9,365 nt of DNA from Dehalococcoidia bacterium UBA4060 (GTDB lineage Bacteria; Chloroflexota; Dehalococcoidia; GIF9; UBA5629): NCBI GenBank assembly GCA_002383665.1, contig DFZI01000014.1, forward strand, positions 9,055-18,419. Direction: 5' to 3'. Shown in pieces: positions 1 to 6,923 of this stretch. The translations under genes were made by a program, and so were the position numbers. Below the pieces are notes generated by a model. The model did no database searches. It was given only the letters and a program-made list of their open reading frames with translations, and was not told the origin of the DNA. How positions within the stretch are numbered: position 1 is the first letter of the stretch; each line of letters starts with the position of its first letter.

Positions 1-407
1 CCAGCATATCCAAAGGCTGCCGCTGTACGGATAAGCGTGCCGGTATTGCCAGAATCCTGGACATCTTCCAGCAGCAGGATCCTATCTCCGGCCTCCGGTG
101 GAAGACTGCTCGAGTATGTTTCCTGCGGCAGGCGTACAACGGCTATAGTATCCTGTGGGGTACGTGTGGAAGAGACCATTTTAAGCTGCCTGGGGGTGAG
201 CTGCCTGTATCGATATTTGCTGTAAACAGACGATTGATCATTAGTGGAAAGTATTTCAATTATAGCCTCAGGAGCGGCAGCCAGGATCTGGCCGATAGAC
301 CTGTGCCCTTCAACAAGGAATGCGCCGGCTGAATTGCGCTCCTCTCTGTTTCTGAGCTCCCTGTACCATTTGACAGGTTTGAGGGCGCCTTCCTCTTCAG
401 TTTCCAT
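1..407 (-). CDS. SpoU/TrmH-family RNA 2'-O-methyltransferase, N-terminal part (gene runs off the left edge)
   Basis: About 135 codons are present, read from ATG at 405-407 leftward out of the window. An upstream in-frame stop and the lack of other good start codons fix this ATG, although no strong Shine-Dalgarno site sits at ideal spacing. Residues 30-38 (FLVEGHRSI) match the start of the SpoU substrate-binding domain. Residues 115-127 (DVQDSGNTGTLIR) match SpoU motif 1, with Asn121 and Arg127 in the positions conserved in the trefoil-knot catalytic domain. By family, these enzymes transfer a methyl group from S-adenosylmethionine to a ribose 2'-hydroxyl of rRNA or tRNA in the cytoplasm. The C-terminal knot motifs 2 and 3 lie outside the window, so the target RNA cannot be assigned. 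It is not obviously co-transcribed with the HD-GYP gene upstream, because 231 bases separate them. Confidence 0.85.
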   Translation of the reverse strand, partial: METEEEGALKPVKWYRELRNREERNSAGAFLVEGHRSIGQILAAAPEAIIEILSTNDQSSVYSKYRYRQLTPRQLKMVSSTRTPQDTIAVVRLPQETYSSSLPPEAGDRILLLEDVQDSGNTGTLIRTAAAFGYA

Positions 408-638
408 GAATAAAATGATATCTTTTCCTTGGGAAGAATGACAATCCCTTACAAAAAAGTAGCGACAGCATTATGTCCTACTGGTAAGCTATTATCATGC
501 CCGCACAGAACCAGGTCACCTGACTGCTGACAAAACCAACATTTATCTAACATACGCTATTCATTATGGATAGATCAGTGCTTCTCATAATCACGTATCG
601 TATGACTGCAAATTGTTGAACGGCTGAAGATCTGGCTA

Positions 639-2282
639 TCAGGAAAAATTGAACTTCTTTTCTGTAAAGAGCCTTACGCAAGTATCCACAACAGCAGGGT
701 CATACAGCCTGTCCCGGTTAAGCTTTATTTCCTCCAGCGCCTTATTTATGCCAAGCGCTGGCCGGTAAGGTCGGTGCGATGCCATAGCTTCGACTACGTC
801 GGCTACGGCCAGTATCCTGGCTTCAATCAAGATCTCGGCCCTTTTTAAACCGAACGGATAGCCTGAACCGTCGAGCCTCTCATGATGCTGCAGGATAGCT
901 TTGGCAATAGTGCAGGGCAGATCCAGCCCGCTCACTATATTGTATCCATCCTGCAAATGGGCTTTAATGATATCAAATTCAAACTTGCTCAGCGCCCCCG
1001 GTTTATTCAGAATATCAGCCGCTATATTGATCTTGCCGATATCATGTACGGCTGCAGCCATATGTAGATGGTCTACCTGCTCATCGCTAAGGTTCATCTC
1101 CCTGGCAATGGCCATGGCCAGCCCGGCTACTCTTAACTGATGGCTACCTGTATAGGGATCACGCATCTCCATGATTCTGGCTATCGTATCAACGGCATCG
1201 TGACTTGTCTTGCGCACCAACTCATGGCTGAGAACGAGCTCTTCATTGACCCTTTTCCGCTCGGAAATATCCATCGCAGAAACTACAAAACCGGCTACGC
1301 TCTCGGGCGATTCATACACGGCCGATGCTGAGACAAGAACTGGGATTTCATTACCGGTCGTCGACATGTAGCCCATTTCCCTCTGGCGTCCGAGGCCTTT
1401 TTTGCACGTCTCCTCCAATAATTCAGTGGCCTGGCTTTTGTTTTTGACCATTGAATAAAACTGCATGCCTTTCAACTCGTTTTCATACAGTGAGTTGGCG
1501 GCCCGGTTGGCATAGAGGATTTTGCCTTTATTATCCAGCAGCATGATCGCCTCATCCATTATGTTCATTATCTGGTTGGACACCATTGCCGGCGTGATGC
1601 TCATAAGTTTATACAGAGAGATAGCATAGACGATGCCGATAGCCCAGATCATGATCAGTACATCGGTTATCTGCGGGAAAAGTGGTTTATCAAATACCTG
1701 ATAGAGTACACCGTTGCCAATGCTGAGTATGGCGGCAATAGTGCCGGTTACGAACAGCATCCAGGCTTGTTTTTTCTGTTCATCAGTCTGTGCGTTGCGT
1801 CCGTACTGCATAACTGCGTAGATACAAATACCAACGGCTGCAATGACATATACCAGGTACAAGTAGGAGAATATAGAGCGAGACCAGATCGCTACCCATC
1901 CCCAATATGTGCTGGCAGTGTTATTAATCATGTTCCCTGTCCACTGGGAAATTAAAAAGAAGGTCGGGATAAGGACTGATATGATCAGCGCAGCCCTGCG
2001 CTGAAGTATTTTATCCCGATTGGTTAGTGTCAGATAGAACCAGATTGCGGCTATGGGGAAAGCACATAAACCTATCGCTCCTGCATTGAAGAAATACATC
2101 GCCTCATAACTGGAATGTGCCATGTTGGCCATGCCACAGCAAAGGCTACAGACTGAGAATATCGTGATCAGAAATGCACACAGGTGATTGATCCTGGCCC
2201 CCGGATTTTTGCTGATTACGGCGATGATCAGCAGTATATCAACAATGTAAGTGATGAAATGCGACAGCGTTATTATACTCAT
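639..2282 (-). CDS. Membrane-anchored PAS/HD-GYP protein, probable cyclic-di-GMP phosphodiesterase
   Basis: The protein has 547 residues. Residues 1-228 hold about seven hydrophobic segments and resemble the 7TM input module found at the N-terminus of some sensor kinases. Residues about 237-345 form a PAS-like domain (IMDEAIMLLDNKGKILYANR), ending in the typical DISERKR exit. The HD-GYP domain spans about 360-540: TGSH with His381, HDIGK with His413/Asp414, His442, HHERLDGSGYP with His466/His467, and VAD with Asp495. By family, HD-GYP proteins bind two or three metals and hydrolyse cyclic-di-GMP to pGpG or GMP. The position four before His381 is Tyr377, where trinuclear HD-GYP enzymes carry Glu, so a two-metal site is more likely (inference). 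There is no GGDEF or kinase domain, so a membrane or PAS signal probably controls hydrolysis directly. ATG at 2280-2282 was chosen because it begins the first membrane segment; the Shine-Dalgarno site is weak. The gene appears to stand alone. Confidence 0.92.
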   Translation of the reverse strand: MSIITLSHFITYIVDILLIIAVISKNPGARINHLCAFLITIFSVCSLCCGMANMAHSSYEAMYFFNAGAIGLCAFPIAAIWFYLTLTNRDKILQRRAALIISVLIPTFFLISQWTGNMINNTASTYWGWVAIWSRSIFSYLYLVYVIAAVGICIYAVMQYGRNAQTDEQKKQAWMLFVTGTIAAILSIGNGVLYQVFDKPLFPQITDVLIMIWAIGIVYAISLYKLMSITPAMVSNQIMNIMDEAIMLLDNKGKILYANRAANSLYENELKGMQFYSMVKNKSQATELLEETCKKGLGRQREMGYMSTTGNEIPVLVSASAVYESPESVAGFVVSAMDISERKRVNEELVLSHELVRKTSHDAVDTIARIMEMRDPYTGSHQLRVAGLAMAIAREMNLSDEQVDHLHMAAAVHDIGKINIAADILNKPGALSKFEFDIIKAHLQDGYNIVSGLDLPCTIAKAILQHHERLDGSGYPFGLKRAEILIEARILAVADVVEAMASHRPYRPALGINKALEEIKLNRDRLYDPAVVDTCVRLFTEKKFNFS

Positions 2283-2655
2283 CTCTAAATAATATGGCGG
2301 TGACTACCTGCTACCCTCTAACTGCTTCCTGATTATTTCAGCCATGAAGAGGAATATATCATGTGGGTAGATATGCGCATAGAACCAAATGGCTATTTAT
2401 TTGAACCATTTAATCTATATCCGGATAGCCTATCCTCGGTTCGAAGCCAACCGTATATAACTTGTGGCAGAACTGACAAACAGGCAACTACTGGGATACC
2501 GATGCTGATTCAGGCTCTTGAAAATGTTTGAGGGCAGTTAGAACGGTTATCTTTAATGCTATTTTATCCACCTATCCAATATAGGGTGGTTCATTAAACA
2601 ATATCTGCTCCTATCGTGGCTGTATATGCTAAAAAAAATATAAAGGCCGTACGCG
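2283..2655. other. 373-base stretch without a convincing gene
   Basis: It separates the start of the HD-GYP gene from the end of the 59-codon small gene. A plus-strand ORF of 56 codons (2361-2531) has a GAGGA sequence 7 bases before its ATG, but its protein matches nothing I recognise and its codon choice is AT-rich, so I do not call it a gene. Other visible structure is a perfect 10-bp palindrome TATGCGCATA (2372-2381), a short hairpin CGGTT/AACCG (2437-2453), an imperfect hairpin (2568-2589) and a run of eight A (2631-2638). No terminator or promoter can be named with confidence. Confidence 0.5.
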
Positions 2656-2835
2656 CTACCTGCTCTGCTGAATATTTTCAATGATTACCTCGTAGAGTTC
2701 GAGTTGCTCTTTTTTTAGCAGACCTTCTATTTTCTTTTTGATATCCAGGACTTTTTCAGAAACCTTTTCGGCTCCCTGTTCAGGTACCGTGATCTGGACC
2801 TTAATGTATGCCGTATATGGCCGTGCATGTGTCAT
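2656..2835 (-). CDS. Small 59-residue protein of unknown function
   Basis: ATG at 2833-2835 is preceded on the minus strand by AGGAGG with 8 bases between, one of the best ribosome binding sites in the window. The frame is open for 59 codons to TAG. The protein starts MTHARPYTAYIKVQITVPEQ. It reads as an N-terminal beta strand (about 8-17), a strongly charged amphipathic helix (about 19-43, rich in Lys and Glu) and a short hydrophobic strand (about 47-55, LYEVIIENI). There is no signal peptide, membrane segment or Cys. This suggests a small soluble beta-alpha-beta protein, possibly a subunit of an oligomer (inference). A promoter-like sequence lies upstream at 2890-2919. I do not recognise the family. 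Its neighbours, an HD-GYP protein and a divergent DUF308 membrane protein, give no clear clue. Confidence 0.7.
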   Translation of the reverse strand: MTHARPYTAYIKVQITVPEQGAEKVSEKVLDIKKKIEGLLKKEQLELYEVIIENIQQSR

Positions 2836-2887
2836 CTTTTCTACCTCCTGTCTACAGCATTAACCCATCAACCGTTGGCCGTATCTA

Positions 2888-2937
2888 TCAATGTATTTCC
2901 AAGAAGCCCGGTTTGTCAAGTCTGACACATACATTGA
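2888..2937. repeat. 9-bp inverted repeat flanking the small-gene promoter
   Basis: The arms TCAATGTAT (2888-2896) and ATACATTGA (2929-2937) are perfect inverted copies separated by 32 bases. The left arm covers the -10 box of the small gene's promoter and the right arm lies just upstream of its -35 box. This geometry would suit a two-site operator, but no matching regulator is known here and chance cannot be excluded in AT-rich DNA. Confidence 0.3.
2890..2919 (-). promoter_or_regulatory. Probable promoter of the 59-codon small gene
   Basis: On the minus strand there is a perfect -35 hexamer TTGACA (2914-2919), an 18-bp spacer and a -10-like TACATT (2890-2895). The expected start of transcription is near 2883, giving a leader of roughly 48 bases that contains the AGGAGG site of the small gene. 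Confidence 0.5.
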
Positions 2938-3051
2938 AACCATAGCTATCAACTTTGCGACCTCTCTTTTAACCTCATGCTCCACATTTTCGTTATATAT
3001 CATGGTCAACCTGTAATTATATGGGTTGCTGAAAAATTCATCGTGTCATAG

Positions 3052-3063
3052 TACTATATAGTA
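3052..3063. repeat. 12-bp palindrome TACTATATAGTA upstream of the DUF308 gene
   Basis: The palindrome is perfect and sits 8 bases before the AGGAGG ribosome binding site at 3072-3077, where the -10 region or transcription start of the plus-strand gene would be expected. A TTGCTG (3026-3031) upstream could serve as a -35 but would be 20 bp from TACTAT, so no promoter is assigned. It may be an operator or simply part of an AT-rich -10 region. Confidence 0.3.
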
Positions 3064-3086
3064 AATAAAACAGGAGGTAAAGGCAT

Positions 3087-3518
3087 ATGTTTTCGCTAAA
3101 CTTGGGATGGCCTGTTTTCGGCTTGGTGGGAGGCGTTATCGCCATATTGTTCGGGATACTTATCCTGGCTTTTCCTCGCATTCTAAACTACCTGGTGGGC
3201 ATAGCCCTGCTTCTGGGAGGAATAGCAGGCATTATGTCGGGCAGCCTGCTTCCCGGCATCCTCTCCATAATCTTTGGCATCGTAGTGTTCATTTTCCCCA
3301 AGATATTGAATTACCTGGTGGGCATTTATTTCATAATCATGGCTTTAACGATGATTTTCAGCACAGGCTTTGCTATGGTGCCGTTGATAATGGGCATCAT
3401 TCTCTTTATCATCGGTATAATTATCCTGGTCACGCCACAGATCATCAACGTATTGATCGGCCTGGCACTGATAATTTCAGGCTTTATGGCGCTGGCCAGC
3501 TATTTCCACTGGTTTTGA
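3087..3518 (+). CDS. DUF308/HdeD-like small integral membrane protein with three internal repeats
   Basis: The protein has 143 residues and is nearly all hydrophobic, with about six membrane segments. It consists of three copies of a unit centred on a Pro-containing turn: FPRILNYLVGI (29-39), FPKILNYLVGI (70-80) and TPQIINVLIGL (116-126). This is the pattern of the DUF308 short repeat found in HdeD-type membrane proteins. HdeD of Escherichia coli is linked to acid resistance, but the biochemical role of the family is unknown. AGGAGG (3072-3077) lies 9 bases before ATG and fixes the start. The gene is monocistronic in this window: it is divergent from the 59-codon gene and convergent with the heat-shock operon, its stop being only about 31 bases from the TM2 gene's stop. 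There is no sign of truncation. Confidence 0.85.
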   Translation: MFSLNLGWPVFGLVGGVIAILFGILILAFPRILNYLVGIALLLGGIAGIMSGSLLPGILSIIFGIVVFIFPKILNYLVGIYFIIMALTMIFSTGFAMVPLIMGIILFIIGIIILVTPQIINVLIGLALIISGFMALASYFHWF

Positions 3519-3549
3519 GCAGATCAGAATAGATTATCACGGGCTGCCG

Positions 3550-3783
3550 TTATTTGGGATTCCATGAGTGGATCAGCGGACGATACCAGCGGTCCCTGCG
3601 GTATTCGCTGCCTATCAGTATGATATCCAGCAGCCACCAAACTCCCAGGCCACCCAGCGTAAACAGCTTCAGCCTGCCCGCTTTATAGCGACCTATGTAA
3701 AAACGGTCCAGCCCAAACCAGCCCAGGAAAATGGCCAGCAGCAGAGCTATATACCAGCTCCGGGGAGGAGGCATCTTCGTCAT
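3550..3783 (-). CDS. TM2-domain membrane protein
   Basis: The protein has 77 residues. Membrane segment 1 (about 11-24) leads into the turn GLDRFYIGRYKAG (24-36), followed by membrane segment 2 (about 41-58, containing GGLGVWWLLDIILIG). The DRFYIG motif between two helices and the GG-G-WW-D pattern in the second helix are hallmarks of the TM2 domain. The C-terminal tail is short and basic or aromatic. The function of bacterial TM2 proteins is not established. The start ATG overlaps the stop of the VTT-domain gene as ATGA (3780-3783), which implies translational coupling and makes this the last gene of the dnaJ-hspR-clpC operon. No convincing terminator follows its stop; the convergent DUF308 gene begins about 31 bases further on. 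Confidence 0.88.
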   Translation of the reverse strand: MTKMPPPRSWYIALLLAIFLGWFGLDRFYIGRYKAGRLKLFTLGGLGVWWLLDIILIGSEYRRDRWYRPLIHSWNPK

Positions 3784-4385
3784 AAAGGTAGCCCTCCTTC
3801 TGCAAGACCGAGCAGGGCCTGCACTCCATAAAAACCTGCAACGGCAACCAGCATATTCTTGAGGGATTTACCCGCCAGGCAAGGGAGCATGAAGCGCCAC
3901 CAACCGAAACGCATCATGCCGGCAATGACTGTGAACGGGTAGAAAAGGGGATTAAAGATAAAAGACATCGCAAAGACTGAAAATGTTCTCCTGCTCTTAA
4001 GCCAGCTTCTGAATTTTTCTACTGACTGACTGTCAAGCGCATGGAAAGCCCACGCACTGCTCATCCCGGTCACATATACCACCATGCTGCCCAGTGTTTC
4101 ACCTACCCCTGCAGTCAGACCTACCAGTATAGGATTAAGTACCGCGCCCAGCGTGAAAACGATAAATATGCTGGGCACTGGCACCAGCGACACAACCGCT
4201 GCTAAAAAACTGACGACGAGAACTCCTATATAGCCATATTCAGAAAATTTAACAATTTCTCCCCGCCACATCACCACCAGGATACAAATTGCAAGCGTCA
4301 CAGCTAAAGACCCTACAAACAGAACTAAATTCCACCTGCTGCCAACCCTTTCTTTAATCAGGCTGCTTAAGAAATTATGTGCCAC
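3780..4385 (-). CDS. VTT-domain (DedA/TVP38-like) membrane protein
   Basis: The protein has 201 residues. A first membrane helix (about 20-40) precedes the VTT core: hydrophobic segments at about 51-68 and 72-92, then GVGETLGSMVVYVTG (93-107), whose E-xx-G-xxx-Y-xx-G spacing resembles the re-entrant loop of DedA/VTT proteins. Next come a hydrophilic loop (about 111-133), a FNPLFYPFTVIAGMMRFGWW segment (144-163) and a last helix (about 174-194). By family, such proteins act in the inner membrane, in lipid translocation or proton-coupled homeostasis; the substrate here is unknown. The start is GTG at 4383-4385, directly abutting the TAG of clpC and in the same frame, with only a weak ribosome site. 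No other in-frame start precedes the first helix, so coupling to clpC translation is likely. It overlaps the TM2 gene by 4 bases. Confidence 0.82.
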   Translation of the reverse strand: MAHNFLSSLIKERVGSRWNLVLFVGSLAVTLAICILVVMWRGEIVKFSEYGYIGVLVVSFLAAVVSLVPVPSIFIVFTLGAVLNPILVGLTAGVGETLGSMVVYVTGMSSAWAFHALDSQSVEKFRSWLKSRRTFSVFAMSFIFNPLFYPFTVIAGMMRFGWWRFMLPCLAGKSLKNMLVAVAGFYGVQALLGLAEGGLPL

Positions 4386-6920
4386 CTACCGCGCCATCTT
4401 GTTTTTTCTTTTCTTTTTAGCCCCGCCAGCAGTTTCTCCCTCACCTGTATCTGCTATTGTATCACTGCTCACGGTCACTACAAAGGTTAGCTTATCTCCT
4501 TCAACTGATACAAGCACTGTATCTCCATCCCTTACCTCGCCGGAAATGATCCTGCTGGAAAGCGGATTCTCAATATAACGCTGGATAGCGCGTCGCAGAG
4601 GTCTGGCACCATATTCAGGATCGTATTCTTTGCGGAACACCCATTCTCTGGCCTCATCGGTAAGTTGTAGCACAATGTTGCGGTCTGACAGCAACTTCTC
4701 GACATCTTTTACCAGCAGGTCGATGATCTTCTTGAGGTTTTGCTCACTGAGCGGATGGAAGATAATTATCTCATCGATGCGATTCAGGAATTCTGGCCTG
4801 AAGGTCTTCTTCAAATCTGCATCAATCACAGATTTAAGCTGCTCCCACTCCTGCTTTTCCTCTTTGGCCTGCGGCATATTGAACCCAATGCTCTTACGCG
4901 CATGCTGATTGAATTCATGCATGCCCAGGTTACTGGTCATGATGATGACGGTCTCTTTGAAGCTGACTGTCCGCCCATGCCCATCGGTAAGCCTCCCGTC
5001 TTCAAGAATCTGCAATAGCGTATTGAAGACGTCAGGATGTGCTTTCTCAATCTCATCAAAAAGGACCACCCGGAAAGGACGCCTCCGTACAGCTTCGGTA
5101 AGTTGCCCTGCCTCCTCATATCCAACATAGCCCGGAGGTGCGCCGATGAGACGGGAGACAGTATGCTCCTGCTGGTATTCGGACATGTCGATGCGGATCA
5201 TAGCATCCTCATCATCGAAGAGGAATTGGGCAAGAGCCCTTGCCACCTCCGTCTTGCCCACACCCGTGGGGCCGAGGAAGATGAAGCTGCCGATAGGACG
5301 CTTCGGGTCTTTCAAACCGGCCCGCCCTCTTCTCACCGCTTCGGAAATGGCAGCTATAGCCTCATCCTGGTTAACGATGCGCTCATGAAGCCGCTCCTCC
5401 ATGTGAAGCAGCTTCTCAGACTCGCTCTCTTTCATATTGGGCAACGGTATGCCGGTCTGCCTGGATACCAACTCCGCAATGATATCTTCGTCAACCACGT
5501 TTTCCAGCTTCTTTTCCTGAAGCCATTTATCTCTGGCCCTTTTACACTCCTCTTCCATATGCAACCTTTCGGCCTTGATCTCAGCAGCCTTTTCGTACTC
5601 CGAGCGCTGCGAAGCAGCAGTCTCTTCCTCCAGAAGCTGCTGCACCTTCTGTTCCATCTGTTTTACATCGGGAGGTGCACTTTCCATATCGATCCGCACC
5701 TTACTGGCCGCCTCATCCAAGAGGTCGATGGCCTTATCTGGTAAGAAGCGCTCGGTAATATATCGTTTGCTCAGCTTGACAGCCGCCTCAATAGCTGAAT
5801 CGGTTATTGTTACTTTATGGTGGGCCTCATACCTCGGACGCAGACCCTTTAGCATCTGTATAGTTGCTTCCACGCTGGGCTCACCCACAAAGACCGGCTG
5901 CAATCTGCGCTCAAGCGCCTTGTCCGGCTCAATATGCTTGCGGTATTCATCCAGGGTAGTGGCCCCGACACACTGCAACTCACCCCTGGCCAGCGCCGGT
6001 TTCAGCATATTGCTGGCATCAATGGCGCCTTCCGCTGCTCCTGCTCCCACCACCGTGTGCATCTCATCTATAAAAAGTATAACTTCACCCCGCGCTTGGC
6101 GCACCTCGTCCATCACGGCTTTGAGTCTTTCCTCAAACTCACCACGAAACTTGCTGCCTGCCACCAGGGCACCCATATCCAGCGCGATCACTTTGCGGTT
6201 TTTCAGCGAGTCCGGCGCATCTCCCGAGACTATCTTGAGCGCCAAACCTTCAGCTATGGCTGTCTTTCCCACACCCGCCTCACCGATCAACACCGGGTTA
6301 TTCTTGGTACGCCTTATCAATACCTGCATGACACGCTTGATCTCATCTTCACGCCCAATAACGGGATCAAGCTTGCCCTGACGCGCCAGCTCGGTGAGGT
6401 CACGACCATATTTTTCCAGCGACCGATACCTGGTCTCGGCACGGGGATCATCCACACGATGGCCACCGCGTATATTCAGCAGTGATTGGTAAATCTTCTC
6501 CTGGTCGACATCGAACTCCTTAAGTATATTCACAGAGTCACCGGCAGCTTCGCTGGCTATGGCAATCAGCAGATGCTCTACACCAACATATTCGTCGTTG
6601 AGGCGGTTGGCTTCCCCGATAGCGGCCTGCAACACCTGAGCCACACGAGGTGTAGGATAAATCTGGATACCACCTATGGCGCTACGCGGCTGGTCAGCAA
6701 TCTTAGGATATCCGTTCAGCGTATCGCTCACGCGCTTTTTCATCGCAGTAAGATTGACATTCAGGTGCTTGAGTATATCAGCCGCCAGGCCGTTTTCTTG
6801 CTCCAGCAGAGCAAGGAAAATATGTTCGACATCCCACATCGAGTTACGATAACGGCCGACCAACTGCTGGGAAGCTCCCAGCACCTCCTGTGCTTGCTCT
6901 GTAAATCTTTCCTGTCTCAT
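4386..6920 (-). CDS. clpC: ClpC-type AAA+ unfoldase, ATP-binding subunit of Clp protease
   Basis: The protein has 844 residues. A Clp N-domain with two repeats (about 1-145) precedes AAA module 1, with Walker A GEAGVGKT (213-220), Walker B ILFIDE (281-286) and the arginine pair near 338-339. A short middle domain (about 410-470) contains the UVR-like EYEKAAEIKAERLHMEEE (441-458). AAA module 2 has Walker A GPTGVGKT (550-557), Walker B VVLFDE (618-623) and sensor-2 GARPLRR (771-777). The short UVR-type middle domain, in place of the roughly 120-residue ClpB coiled coil, and the IGF tripeptide (678-680), which matches the ClpP-docking loop, mark it as ClpC rather than ClpB. It should unfold proteins and thread them into ClpP, often with an adaptor. 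The C-terminus has an extra basic tail (KKKRKNKMAR). The start is 3 bases after the stop of the 94-residue gene, with no clear Shine-Dalgarno site, so coupled translation is likely. Confidence 0.93.
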   Translation of the reverse strand: MRQERFTEQAQEVLGASQQLVGRYRNSMWDVEHIFLALLEQENGLAADILKHLNVNLTAMKKRVSDTLNGYPKIADQPRSAIGGIQIYPTPRVAQVLQAAIGEANRLNDEYVGVEHLLIAIASEAAGDSVNILKEFDVDQEKIYQSLLNIRGGHRVDDPRAETRYRSLEKYGRDLTELARQGKLDPVIGREDEIKRVMQVLIRRTKNNPVLIGEAGVGKTAIAEGLALKIVSGDAPDSLKNRKVIALDMGALVAGSKFRGEFEERLKAVMDEVRQARGEVILFIDEMHTVVGAGAAEGAIDASNMLKPALARGELQCVGATTLDEYRKHIEPDKALERRLQPVFVGEPSVEATIQMLKGLRPRYEAHHKVTITDSAIEAAVKLSKRYITERFLPDKAIDLLDEAASKVRIDMESAPPDVKQMEQKVQQLLEEETAASQRSEYEKAAEIKAERLHMEEECKRARDKWLQEKKLENVVDEDIIAELVSRQTGIPLPNMKESESEKLLHMEERLHERIVNQDEAIAAISEAVRRGRAGLKDPKRPIGSFIFLGPTGVGKTEVARALAQFLFDDEDAMIRIDMSEYQQEHTVSRLIGAPPGYVGYEEAGQLTEAVRRRPFRVVLFDEIEKAHPDVFNTLLQILEDGRLTDGHGRTVSFKETVIIMTSNLGMHEFNQHARKSIGFNMPQAKEEKQEWEQLKSVIDADLKKTFRPEFLNRIDEIIIFHPLSEQNLKKIIDLLVKDVEKLLSDRNIVLQLTDEAREWVFRKEYDPEYGARPLRRAIQRYIENPLSSRIISGEVRDGDTVLVSVEGDKLTFVVTVSSDTIADTGEGETAGGAKKKRKNKMAR

Positions 6921-6923
6921 CCG

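Noticed and set aside
408..638. Region between the methyltransferase and HD-GYP genes, including the near-palindrome CAGGTCACCTG (512-522)
   Set aside because: No ORF, promoter or terminator there is convincing; the palindrome is short and isolated.
2437..2453. tRNA T-arm-like GGTTCGAAGCC
   Set aside because: Only a 5-bp hairpin CGGTT/AACCG forms; no acceptor, D or anticodon arms can be built around it.
2568..2589. Imperfect hairpin CCACCTAT...ATAGGGTGG as a terminator
   Set aside because: It has a bulge, no T tract on either strand, and lies about 65 bases beyond the small gene's stop.
3107..3532. 141-codon plus-strand ORF overlapping the DUF308 gene
   Set aside because: It is an out-of-frame shadow of the membrane protein, which has the ribosome site and the repeat structure.
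3539..3550. Hairpin ACGG-GCTG-CCGT between the convergent DUF308 and TM2 stops as a bidirectional terminator
   Set aside because: The stem is only 4 bp and neither side has a proper T tract.
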